Assembly (NCBI GenBank): GCA_964453265.1
Contig: CAYVNU010000022.1
Location: 1 to 20,696 of the forward strand
Source of the DNA: CAYVNU01 sp964453265
GTDB taxonomy: Bacteria; Patescibacteriota; Doudnabacteria; UBA920
Length of the DNA stretch: 20,696 bases
Direction: 5' to 3'
Shown here: positions 11,967 through 18,687 of the stretch, in pieces
How the letters are laid out: every line of letters starts with the position of its first letter
Position numbering within the stretch: the first letter of the stretch is position 1
The notes under the pieces: model-generated
The model's input: the letters and a program-made list of their open reading frames with translations, nothing else
The model's database searches: none
Told to the model about the DNA's origin: nothing
Made by a program: the position numbers and the translations under genes

Positions 11967-13763
11967 TTAAATGCCTTTAATTTTTGGAGTTGTGGTGGGG
12001 GTTTCTGGTGCGGGTGGATTTTGATTTTCATCCCAATTCATATTGGCATCGGGTTCGGGAATTTCTAAGCGGTCTAAATTATTACCTGAGTAATTAGGAA
12101 TTAATTTACTAGAGCCACTTAGCTTGCTTTCTATTTTCTTTGCGCTAAAGAAATAGACACTAGAAGCGCCCGAAGCTTGAACATTTAAAAGATTAGTAGT
12201 AAACAAATACGTTTTGCTGGCGCCACTTAATTTAATATAGGCAGCGTCAATATTGGTTTTCATTTGGCTAAAGTCGCTTTGACTGGCACCGGAAGCGTCT
12301 ATATTTAAGTTGTTTATTTCTCCGCTAAAAGTTAAGCGTGAAGCGCCGGAAAGTTTAGCTGTAAAATTATTCACTACGGCATCTAAATTAATTCGGCTGG
12401 CGCCGGAAAGTTTTACGGTAAAATCATTTTGGGTAAAACCAAAAGCATTAACTTTGCTGGCGCCTTCGGCTTTTACATTTTGCAAAGCCGGCATTTGGAT
12501 TTCAAATTCCAAAGGTTTTTTAAAACAAAATAGGCAGAATTTTACCCCGGAGTTTTGGTTTAAAACTAAGATTTGGTTTTGCACTCCGGCGTTTAGCTGG
12601 TCTAAGTCGTTTTGGCGGCCTTTGGCAATAATTTTAAAACTTTCTCCTTTGGTAATTGTGGCAACCGAGGCGGAATTTATTTCAACGGAATTAAAATCCT
12701 GCAAACTTAAAGTCCGGCTTTCGGTTTTAAACTTCTGTTCATTTTTATAAATATTTTCTATTTGCGGAGCGAGTTTAAGCCCCAAATTGGCGCTTAAGGC
12801 TAAGGCAATAATCCATAAGGCTACAAGTGAGAAGCCGGCAAATTTTGTAAGTATAAAACGTAAAGTGGCCAGACTCGCTCCGAGCACAATAATTAAAATT
12901 AGAGGAACAAAAATTACAAAGAAGGCGCTAATAACAGCTAAGTAGTAAGTTGTGCCAAAGGCAATTGAACTTAAGGGGAAATCTAAATACGGTGAATTAA
13001 TATTTACCAGCAAGCTAATAAATATTAGAAATAAAAAAGCCATAGCTATGCCTGAAGCAATGCTTAAGAGTGCGCCAATGACCCTAAAAAATATTGGAAC
13101 TAATTTTTTTATTAGGTTTGCCAAAGCCCTAAGCAAGCTACCTAAAGCGTAGACTGGGGCGGAGAGTATTTTCTTTATTTTGCTAGAATCTTTTTTTTTA
13201 AATTCTTCCACGCGTTCTTTAACAACTGCTTCTACGTTTTTTAAATTTACCGGCTGTCCGCGCATTTGCATTTTTTGCGTGTCGGTTTTTGCTTCCGGTA
13301 AAATTAGCCAGAGGGCAATGTATAAAATTATGCCAAAGCCGCTGCCTAAAGTCAGTAAAATAAAGCCCAAGCGCACCCAGACAGAGTCTACTCCAAAGTA
13401 AGCCGCAATGCCGCTGGCTACGCCCGCAATAATTATATCGTCGGGGTTCCTATACATTTTTCGGTTTAAATTTTCCTGACTGGCTGTATTTTGGCTTGTT
13501 GTATCGGCTGCGTTTAATTCTTCCGGGCTGCCCATATTTTTTATTTCTTCTTCAGCCATTTGTAGGGTAATAATTTTGTTTACGGCTTTTGCCGCAAACT
13601 GTTCAGCCAGGCGGGATTCAATGTCTTCAATTATTTCACTCCCGCCGGGGTAGGTATTAAAATGCGCGGAGAGGGTTTTTAAATACTGGTCTAATTTTTG
13701 GTAAGCATCTTCTTCCACGGAAAAATTTATTTTCCCTAGAGAAATAGTTATGGTTTTTTTCAT
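11967..13763 (-). CDS. PspC-domain protein with DUF2807 (GIN/adhesin-like) C-terminal domain
   Basis: 598 aa. The N-terminal ~80 residues (TITISLGKINFSVEEDAYQKL...) resemble the small helical domain that precedes PspC in such proteins. PspC follows at about 102-158 (MYRNPDDIIIAGVASGIAAYFG, then a TM helix with LWLILPEA), then three to four TM helices (about 215-345). The extracytoplasmic part (about 355-560) is a DUF2807 beta-helix domain with repeated LSGAS/ASGAS turns. It probably senses or stabilises the envelope, like PspC-type stress proteins. It starts 10 bp after the PadR-family gene, so PadR likely controls it. The long Pro/Thr tail ends PTTTPKIKGI. Confidence 0.85.
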   Translation of the reverse strand: MKKTITISLGKINFSVEEDAYQKLDQYLKTLSAHFNTYPGGSEIIEDIESRLAEQFAAKAVNKIITLQMAEEEIKNMGSPEELNAADTTSQNTASQENLNRKMYRNPDDIIIAGVASGIAAYFGVDSVWVRLGFILLTLGSGFGIILYIALWLILPEAKTDTQKMQMRGQPVNLKNVEAVVKERVEEFKKKDSSKIKKILSAPVYALGSLLRALANLIKKLVPIFFRVIGALLSIASGIAMAFLFLIFISLLVNINSPYLDFPLSSIAFGTTYYLAVISAFFVIFVPLILIIVLGASLATLRFILTKFAGFSLVALWIIALALSANLGLKLAPQIENIYKNEQKFKTESRTLSLQDFNSVEINSASVATITKGESFKIIAKGRQNDLDQLNAGVQNQILVLNQNSGVKFCLFCFKKPLEFEIQMPALQNVKAEGASKVNAFGFTQNDFTVKLSGASRINLDAVVNNFTAKLSGASRLTFSGEINNLNIDASGASQSDFSQMKTNIDAAYIKLSGASKTYLFTTNLLNVQASGASSVYFFSAKKIESKLSGSSKLIPNYSGNNLDRLEIPEPDANMNWDENQNPPAPETPTTTPKIKGI

Positions 13764-13773
13764 AAAAAATAAT

Positions 13774-14130
13774 TTAAAATTTTTCCTGGGCTTTTTTAGT
13801 TAATGATTTTATAGATTTTTCTAAAGTTTCCCAGGTCTGGTTTAAGGTTTGTAGCATGCTGTGGCCTTTTTTGGTAAGTTTGTAGTATTTGCGGGGCGGT
13901 CCGGAATTAGATTCTTCCCACCTGTATTCCAAAAGTTCGTCGGTTTTTAGCCTAGAGAGCAGGGGGTAGAGAGTGCCTTCTACAACCAGTAGGTTATCTT
14001 CTTTTAATTCTTTTAAAATATCGGAGGCATAAAGTTCGCCCCTGGCAATGGTTAGTAAAATACAATATTCTAAAAGCCCTTTGCGCATTTGCGCTTGAGA
14101 ATTTTCTAAATTCTTTTCAACAGTAGTCAT
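13774..14130 (-). CDS. PadR family transcriptional regulator
   Basis: 118 aa winged-helix protein: RKGLLEYCILLTIARGELYASDIL, then VVEGTLYPLLSRLKTDELLEYRWEESNSGPPRKYYKLTKKG, the hallmark PadR recognition helix and wing, then a C-terminal dimerisation helix (about 90-118). First gene of a two-gene operon with the PspC/DUF2807 protein, a pairing frequent in many bacteria. The promoter upstream is covered by a palindrome, which suggests auto-repression relieved by an envelope or small-molecule signal. Confidence 0.9.
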   Translation of the reverse strand: MTTVEKNLENSQAQMRKGLLEYCILLTIARGELYASDILKELKEDNLLVVEGTLYPLLSRLKTDELLEYRWEESNSGPPRKYYKLTKKGHSMLQTLNQTWETLEKSIKSLTKKAQEKF

Positions 14131-14156
14131 AAGAAATAAGTTAAGTAACTGCTACT

Positions 14157-14191
14157 AGTATATACTAAACTACCTTGCAATGCAAGGTAGT
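14157..14191 (-). promoter_or_regulatory. PadR operon promoter with overlapping palindromic operator
   Basis: Minus strand TTGCAT (14180-14185), 17-bp spacer, TATACT (14157-14162). A perfect 23-bp palindrome with arms ACTACCTTGCA/TGCAAGGTAGT occupies 14169-14191 and covers the -35 and most of the spacer. Confidence 0.65.
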
Positions 14192-14320
14192 GGGTTGTGG
14201 ATAAGATATATTTTAAGATAAATAGCTATTTTATTGGAGTGCGTTATCCGTTGCCGGCTTGTTAGAATAGTACTTATAGCAATACAAAAAAACTGATTGT
14301 GTGAATGAAATTAGGTAATT

Positions 14321-14353
14321 AAAAAACAAAAAAGCCTTTATTTAAGACTTTTT
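14321..14353 (-). terminator. Terminator of the histidine phosphatase gene
   Basis: Minus strand AAAAAG-T-CTT / AAG-G-CTTTTT stem (10 pairs with one G-U) followed by TTTTTTGTTTTTT. Confidence 0.6.
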
Positions 14354-14390
14354 GTATTTTATAGTCAATTAATTTGTTTAAGAGCTTCTT

Positions 14391-14996
14391 TTATTTTAAA
14401 AGCGACTGCAGGTTTTTAATTTTGCCTTCGGTTATTTCCCATTCGTAAATGTCGGTGTTGGCAATGTCTTTGTTGGTGTCGTAGGCTCTGAAAATTCTGG
14501 GAATTTCCGGAAAATGAAAAAGCAGCAGCCGAATAACGCCGTTATGGGTTACAATGCCAATGTTTTTATGGTCGTAGTTTTTTACAATATCTAAAATCGC
14601 GCCAATGGTTCTTTGTCTGACATCTTCCACGCTTTCGCCGCCGTACGGTCTATAGTCGTAAGTTTGCATGGTTTCGCGTTCTCGGTTTTCCGGCAAAATT
14701 TTATCCCATTCGTCTAAAGATTTGCCGGTTAAGCTGCCAAAGTCGCGTTCTCTAAGCCTATAGTCATGCAAAATTGGTACGGGTTCTTGTAAGGCCTGGT
14801 CAATTATAGCAGCGCTTTCTTCGGCTCTGTGCAAATAGGAAGTAAACAGCAGGTCTAAGTCCAGGTGCTTTACAATAGGCACCAGGCTTTGCATTTGCAT
14901 AACGCCTTTGGTATCTAAATAGTCGTCAATTTGCACGCCTTGGCGTATGCGTTTTTTATTGCTGGAAGTTTCCCCATGCCTTATAAAGTAGAGCAT
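14391..14996 (-). CDS. Histidine phosphatase family protein (phosphoglycerate-mutase-like)
   Basis: The catalytic RHG motif is in MLYFIRHGETSSN. The second half has the conserved Arg/Glu segment RLRERDFGSLTGKSLDEW, YGGESVEDVRQR and the second catalytic His in IGIVTHNGVIRLLL. About 201 aa from the ATG at 14996, chosen because the family starts at this strand; in-frame ATG 15020 and TTG 15035 would add 8-13 residues. Likely a phosphatase on a sugar phosphate, nucleotide or phosphoprotein; the substrate is not predictable. A terminator hairpin ends at 15034, so there is little room for a separate promoter and the gene may depend on read-through from the gene upstream. Confidence 0.85.
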   Translation of the reverse strand: MLYFIRHGETSSNKKRIRQGVQIDDYLDTKGVMQMQSLVPIVKHLDLDLLFTSYLHRAEESAAIIDQALQEPVPILHDYRLRERDFGSLTGKSLDEWDKILPENRERETMQTYDYRPYGGESVEDVRQRTIGAILDIVKNYDHKNIGIVTHNGVIRLLLFHFPEIPRIFRAYDTNKDIANTDIYEWEITEGKIKNLQSLLK

Positions 14997-15033
14997 GGTA
15001 GAATTTCTAATTTTTATCATTTTAAAATTTCTC

Positions 15034-15060
15034 AAAAAGAAGCTGCTTTGTGGCAGCTTC
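15034..15060 (-). terminator. Terminator/attenuator between two minus-strand genes
   Basis: Perfect 8-bp stem GAAGCTGC/GCAGCTTC with a 6-nt loop followed on the minus strand by TTTTT. Placed only 10 bp after the 126-aa gene and just before the phosphatase gene. Confidence 0.75.
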
Positions 15061-15070
15061 TAAAAGTTTT

Positions 15071-15451
15071 TTATTTAGCGGTTTTTTTTGTGGATGTTTT
15101 TTTGGCCGGAGCTTTTTTAGAAATTGCTTTTGTAACTTGTTTGGCTATGGCATTATAATCGCTTTTTAACTCCTTACTTAAGGCAGTTAAATCTTTCGGG
15201 TCAAGCTTTTTTAGCTTTTCGTATTCCGCCATAACTTTACTAACTGCTTTGTCGTACATTGGTTTAGAAAAATTTTCTACCTTTTTAACCTCTTTAAGTA
15301 CGTCACTTTTGGCTTTATTTGCCCATTTTAAAGCTCCTGCTTGGTGTTTTTTACCATTTTTGCCAAAAAAATAGTAGGCTCCTGCCGCAGCTGCGCCTAA
15401 AGCTGCAAGTCCGGCGCCGGTTTTTGCCATGTTGTTGTTAGATTTTGTCAT
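15071..15451 (-). CDS. Lysine-rich small protein with N-terminal hydrophobic segment, 126 aa
   Basis: An Ala/Gly-rich hydrophobic segment (about 9-29, TGAGLAALGAAAAGAYYFFG) probably anchors the protein in the membrane. The rest is helical and very rich in Lys, ending in an AKKTSTKKTAK tail like that of histone-H1-like proteins. Such a tail could contact nucleic acid or acidic surface polymer. It follows the 93-aa TM gene by 11 bp and ends at a terminator, so the two form an operon. I recognise the type (common in Patescibacteria) but no named family. Confidence 0.7.
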   Translation of the reverse strand: MTKSNNNMAKTGAGLAALGAAAAGAYYFFGKNGKKHQAGALKWANKAKSDVLKEVKKVENFSKPMYDKAVSKVMAEYEKLKKLDPKDLTALSKELKSDYNAIAKQVTKAISKKAPAKKTSTKKTAK

Positions 15452-15462
15452 AGGATTGTTCG

Positions 15463-15744
15463 TTAGTTTTTACCAGGCTTATTATGTCTTTTATAAACAG
15501 AAGAAAAAAAGTTCAGCAAAGATTTTATTTTAACCCCTTGCCGTACATTGCTGCGCAAATCGGATAAATCTTCAGCTATTAAGTCGCTTTCTTTTTTAGC
15601 TTTTTGGGAAATATAATTAACAGATTTAGTAATGCGGATTATGTAGTAGCCGGCTACCAAGCAAACAACGCAAATAATAACCACTAAAATACTGGCTAAA
15701 AAGAAAAATATATCTTGTTTTAAGAAATCTTGCATAAGAGTCAA
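15463..15744 (-). CDS. Small membrane protein with DUF948-like layout, 93 aa
   Basis: One N-terminal TM segment (about 12-36, IFFFLASILVVIICVVCLVAG), then a helical coiled region SVNYISQKAKKESDLIAEDLSDLRSNVRQ and a basic tail. The layout (TM anchor plus coiled coil) resembles DUF948-type general stress proteins, but similarity is only of pattern. Start: ATG 15744; no clear ribosome-binding site. First gene of an operon with the Lys-rich 126-aa protein. Confidence 0.65.
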   Translation of the reverse strand: MTLMQDFLKQDIFFFLASILVVIICVVCLVAGYYIIRITKSVNYISQKAKKESDLIAEDLSDLRSNVRQGVKIKSLLNFFSSVYKRHNKPGKN

Positions 15745-15784
15745 TATGACATACTAACATGTTAACATTTTAACATCATAACAA
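15745..15784. repeat. Degenerate octamer tandem repeat (NNTAACAT)
   Basis: Units in 8-bp phase: tatgacat, actaacat, gttaacat, tttaacat, cataacaa. It lies right before the start codon of the 93-aa gene and may contain its promoter, but no convincing -35/-10 pair is seen. Confidence 0.45.
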
Positions 15785-15843
15785 TAAAAGATTTTCTTTG
15801 ATAAAATGTTAGGATGATAATATATTAAGATGTTTTCTTGTAT

Positions 15844-16362
15844 TTATTTGTAGTAGCTTTTTATTTCGAACAATATATAGAGAGAAATGGCTGTGCCAAT
15901 TATTAGGCTGCCAAAATCCATAGAAATTAAACTACCTAAGCTGGTAACTAGAGTAGAATAAAAAAGCAGACGCCAGCCGGACATTTGGCGTTTAAATAAT
16001 GCAGGTAGAGCCATGGCCTCTAAAATAAATGAAGCTAAGGCTAGAATTCCGCTGACAAAGTATAGTCCGCCAGTGTGAATGCCGCGATAGCCGTACATCA
16101 TGGACATGGGAGCAAAAACAGCTGTAAGGCCTAAAGCTAGAAGTATGCCTGGAATAGCAAAAATCATAAAAACTAAAGCTATCCATGGACCATAGTGGAC
16201 TATAAATTCTTTAACGCCAGCCGGCAAATGAATGGTAATTTTAGAGTAAACTTTACCGACTTCTTCTTCAATTTGTTTTAAAAATCCGGCTGAAGGCTGG
16301 CCTGAAGGGGGAGTGTTAGGGGTTTGATTTTGTGTTTGTCCCGCCCCGTTAGAAGTATCCAT
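15844..16362 (-). CDS. Four-TM membrane protein, 172 aa
   Basis: A disordered Pro/Gln/Asn-rich N-terminus (1-25) is followed by an amphipathic helix (FLKQIEEEVGKVYSKI) and four hydrophobic segments (about 57-85, 95-118, 126-146 and 148-168). No catalytic or transport motif is visible. An extended -10 promoter precedes it by about 70 bp. The form is frequent among Patescibacteria hypothetical proteins; function unknown. Confidence 0.7.
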   Translation of the reverse strand: MDTSNGAGQTQNQTPNTPPSGQPSAGFLKQIEEEVGKVYSKITIHLPAGVKEFIVHYGPWIALVFMIFAIPGILLALGLTAVFAPMSMMYGYRGIHTGGLYFVSGILALASFILEAMALPALFKRQMSGWRLLFYSTLVTSLGSLISMDFGSLIIGTAISLYILFEIKSYYK

Positions 16363-16441
16363 ATATTTTGTTTATATTTATTTAATGTTAAGCGTTAATT
16401 GTGCCCATTAGATTAGCTAGTGCTTCTAACGGGGTACCTGT

Positions 16442-16450
16442 ATTATAGCA
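16442..16450 (-). promoter_or_regulatory. Extended -10 promoter of the 172-aa gene
   Basis: Minus strand TGC-TATAAT, a perfect extended -10. The upstream side is occupied by the interleaved inverted repeats at 16457-16552. Confidence 0.6.
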
Positions 16451-16456
16451 CAAATT

Positions 16457-16552
16457 AATTGACATAATTTAAAAAATTGAACAAAATTGACAAAATTTGA
16501 AATGCATCCTTAATTATGTCAATTCCGTCGATTTTGTCATTTTTGTTCAATT
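16457..16552. repeat. Two interleaved inverted repeats (A-B-A'-B')
   Basis: A is AATTGACATAATT at 16457-16469, with a perfect complement A' at 16512-16524. B (16475-16496) is matched by B' (16531-16552), 22 bp with one mismatch. The order A-B-A'-B' is that of a pseudoknot, not of a simple or nested hairpin. B' overlaps the last codons and stop of the PLD gene. Confidence 0.7.
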
Positions 16553-17098
16553 CACTTGCTTTCCATACCTTTTAAACAATTCTTCCAAAATATGCTGGTA
16601 CTGTTTTCTAATGCTTTCATCACGGCCAACTTCTAGCACCTCGTCGTTAAGGTTCGTGGCTGCGCTAGTCCAATTAAAGCTGCCTGAGGCATAGGCCTTG
16701 TCTGTTACCACAGCTTTCATGTGCATAATCGCGCTGTGGTCTTGTTCGTAGACCGGAATGTCTGCTTTTTTTAGCTCGTCTATTATTTTCTTTTGGCTCT
16801 CTATTTGGTTGTACTGGGAACGGTCGTTAATGCCAACAACTTTTAAGCCCCTGTATTTAGCTGCCAAAAGCGCGTCTTTTATGTCTGTCCTGGTAAAGGT
16901 ATAAATGGCAAAATAGACAAATTGGTCAGCATCGCGTATAACTTCAATAATTTTTTTATTTAATTGCGTGTCTTGATTATAAAAAACTTCCACCTGATGC
17001 GCTGGCTGGTAATGGTAGGTGTAGTAGAACTGGGCGGAAAGGGCAATTAATAGAACTATGACTAGTACGTATAGTTTTTCTTTTGTTTGGAAATTCAT
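16547..17098 (-). CDS. Phospholipase D-like single-HKD nuclease, membrane-anchored or secreted
   Basis: 183 aa. An N-terminal hydrophobic segment (about 9-27, LYVLVIVLLIALSAQFYY) is a signal anchor. One HKD motif follows: HMK (His126, Lys128), Asp133, then GSFNWT (139-144), with NLNDEVLEV afterwards. A single HKD and this length match the Nuc-type endonucleases, which work as dimers. Outside the cell it could degrade DNA taken up or scavenged. It begins 4 bp after the type IV pilin gene, so the two are co-transcribed, which suggests a link to DNA uptake. Confidence 0.85.
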   Translation of the reverse strand: MNFQTKEKLYVLVIVLLIALSAQFYYTYHYQPAHQVEVFYNQDTQLNKKIIEVIRDADQFVYFAIYTFTRTDIKDALLAAKYRGLKVVGINDRSQYNQIESQKKIIDELKKADIPVYEQDHSAIMHMKAVVTDKAYASGSFNWTSAATNLNDEVLEVGRDESIRKQYQHILEELFKRYGKQVN

Positions 17099-17102
17099 AA
17101 AA

Positions 17103-17744
17103 TTAATAACCGCAAATTACGTAAGAATATGAACTTTGAAACATGTTGGGTAGATTTTTCCAAAGACAATTACATTCTGAACCTTTAATTTCGGTTGGCG
17201 GACGCGCGCTGTCACTTTCTAGCTGGGTCGCGCCTAATAAATATACATCAGCGGAAGCAGCTACACAGCTGCCGCCCTGATAAAGGTAATTTTTTGGGGC
17301 TACGTAGTAAAAGTATTGAAAGCCACCACCCGGCGCGCCGTTGTAGCCTCCTGGACTATTTGTTGGGTCAAGTGGAACTTTGCTCATAATTCCATCGGTA
17401 ACTAAAAAATTCATAAACCCGTTTCCGGCGTTGTTAGTAGAAAGATCCCACCATCCGTCCCACCAACCGGGAGAGACATTACTGCGACCGTAAGCAGAAG
17501 GGGAAGGGAGGCTCCCGTGGTTTGATATATAAAGTTCCAAAGCTTTCTGAATTTGTTTTAAATCGGCAATTCTTTTGGTGTCGCGCGACTTGGCTCTAGC
17601 TTTGGTCAAAGCAATTAATGTGACAGATGCCAATAATCCAATTATTGAAATAACAACTAATATTTCAATTAATGTAAACCCAGTTCCACTTTTCCTTACA
17701 AAGCCGTATGATTTTTTTTGCCTCAATTTTTTAAAGAAAGACAT
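17103..17744 (-). CDS. Type IV pilin-like prepilin
   Basis: 213 aa. A 22-residue basic leader ends in Gly, then FTLIEILVVISIIGLLASVTLIAL: the prepilin peptidase site (cut after Gly22), Glu5 of the mature form and the N-terminal hydrophobic helix of pseudopilins/major pilins. The globular part is rich in Gly, Tyr and Trp with Cys residues near the C-terminus (GGSCVAA, SECNCLW, VICGY) that may form disulfides. RDTKRIADLKQIQKALELYISNHG is typical of GspG/PilA-like helices. It sits between smpB (14-bp gap) and the PLD-family gene (4-bp gap). The long basic leader is normal for this lineage. Confidence 0.9.
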   Translation of the reverse strand: MSFFKKLRQKKSYGFVRKSGTGFTLIEILVVISIIGLLASVTLIALTKARAKSRDTKRIADLKQIQKALELYISNHGSLPSPSAYGRSNVSPGWWDGWWDLSTNNAGNGFMNFLVTDGIMSKVPLDPTNSPGGYNGAPGGGFQYFYYVAPKNYLYQGGSCVAASADVYLLGATQLESDSARPPTEIKGSECNCLWKNLPNMFQSSYSYVICGY

Positions 17745-17758
17745 AACAAACCTTTATT

Positions 17759-18190
17759 TTAAATATTTTCCCTTATTTCTTTTTTTGCATCCCGATTTTT
17801 TATGTATTCGCGCTTGTCTGTTTTTTTCCTTGTCTTGCCTACACCAATTCTAATTTTAACCCAGCCTTTGGGTGTTACTAAAATTTCAAGAGGAATAAGT
17901 ACCAGGCCTTTTTCTTTGCCTAAGAGTTTTTGAATCTCGTCTTTTTTAAGTAAAAGTTTTCGGCTTTGGGTCGGGTCGTATTTTTCACTGGGCGCGTATT
18001 TGTAAGGACCAATGTGACAGTTTATTAAGCTTGCGCCATTTATTCCTACCGTCACGTAAGAGCCGGTTAAAGAAGTATTTCCAGCTTTAACCGACTTAAC
18101 TTCCGCGCCACTCAATACCAAGCCCGCCACGAAAGTGTCTTTAATTTCGTAGTCATAACGCGCGCGCTTGTTTTCGGCTAATAGCTTCAT
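17759..18190 (-). CDS. smpB: SsrA-binding protein SmpB
   Basis: 143 aa, the usual size. Family signs: KLLAENKRARYDYEIKDTFVAGLVLSGAEVKSV opening, ASLINCHIGPYKYA, YDPTQSRKLLLKKDEI and the basic C-terminal tail KTDKREYIKNRDAKKEI that enters the ribosome's mRNA channel. It binds tmRNA and takes the place of the codon-anticodon pairing in stalled ribosomes. Its partner ssrA is at the left edge of this window. The gene heads an operon with the pilin and PLD genes. The inverted repeat of the DUF559 unit begins only 13 bp upstream of its start. Confidence 0.95.
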   Translation of the reverse strand: MKLLAENKRARYDYEIKDTFVAGLVLSGAEVKSVKAGNTSLTGSYVTVGINGASLINCHIGPYKYAPSEKYDPTQSRKLLLKKDEIQKLLGKEKGLVLIPLEILVTPKGWVKIRIGVGKTRKKTDKREYIKNRDAKKEIRENI

Positions 18191-18202
18191 ACAATATTAG
18201 TT

Positions 18203-18239
18203 CTCTCTCCAATACTTGGAGAGAGTTAGAGAGAGGTTA
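18203..18239. repeat. Left inverted repeat of the DUF559 unit
   Basis: Contains CTCTCTCCAA-TAC-TTGGAGAGAG and then TTAGAGAGAGGTTA. It is an imperfect inverted copy of 18581-18619 and supplies the last codons and stop of the DUF559 gene. Confidence 0.8.
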
Positions 18240-18579
18240 TGCCAAGCGATTTTGCTATTTTTTCTAAAACAACTGCAATATCAAAATCAATTTCATTGTT
18301 CCAGAACCTTAGGATTTTGTAATTTTTTGAAACTAAAAAATTATCTCTATTAAAATCCGGGGATTTTTTATTAGGAAAGTTATGCCCGCCACCGTCCAGT
18401 TCAATAATAAGCTTTGCTTCTTGGCAACAGAAATCAACAATATATGTTCCTATTGGAACCTGGCGTTTAAATTTAAAATCGTAGAACCTTCGGCCTCTTA
18501 GGTGTTTCCAGAGTTTAGTTTCCCATGGAGTCTGATTTGATCTTAGATTTTTACTAAAGGGGGTTTGAAACGCTTTCAT
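18226..18579 (-). CDS. DUF559 domain endonuclease-like protein
   Basis: 117 aa: NQTPWETKLWKHLRGRRFYDFKFKRQVPIG, then YIVDFCCQEAKLIIELDGGGH and YKILRFWNNEI, the DUF559 core related to Vsr and other PD-(D/E)xK nucleases (Asp in IVDF, Glu in IELDG). The Glu in the TPWE segment is the usual first acidic residue. The gene is packed tightly between imperfect inverted repeats: the ATG is next to the right repeat, the stop lies inside the left one. This gene-plus-repeat packaging points to a mobile unit. The substrate is not known. Confidence 0.88.
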   Translation of the reverse strand: MKAFQTPFSKNLRSNQTPWETKLWKHLRGRRFYDFKFKRQVPIGTYIVDFCCQEAKLIIELDGGGHNFPNKKSPDFNRDNFLVSKNYKILRFWNNEIDFDIAVVLEKIAKSLGITSL

Positions 18580-18580
18580 T

Positions 18581-18619
18581 TAACCTCTCCCTTAATCCCT
18601 CTCCAAGAATTGGAGAGGG
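18581..18619. repeat. Right inverted repeat of the DUF559 unit
   Basis: TAACCTCTCCC followed by CCCTCTCCAA-GAA-TTGGAGAGGG; inverted partner of 18203-18239 over about 38 bp with few mismatches. Each end also carries its own hairpin. Confidence 0.8.
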
Positions 18620-18667
18620 TAAATATAATGTATATTCTACCATTGTTTCACTTTTTTTACCAATTTA

Positions 18668-18676
18668 TGCTATAAT
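18668..18676 (+). promoter_or_regulatory. Extended -10 promoter of argS, nearly leaderless
   Basis: TGC-TATAAT. The predicted start point (about 18682-18684) lies only a few bases before the ATG at 18688 and downstream of the TTG at 18679, so translation must start at 18688. Confidence 0.65.
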
Positions 18677-18687
18677 AATTGCATTAT

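Noticed and set aside
12310..13401. Plus-strand ORFs opposite the PspC/DUF2807 gene
   Set aside because: Antisense frames of a recognised protein with repeat-derived low complexity; no promoter or ribosome-binding site.
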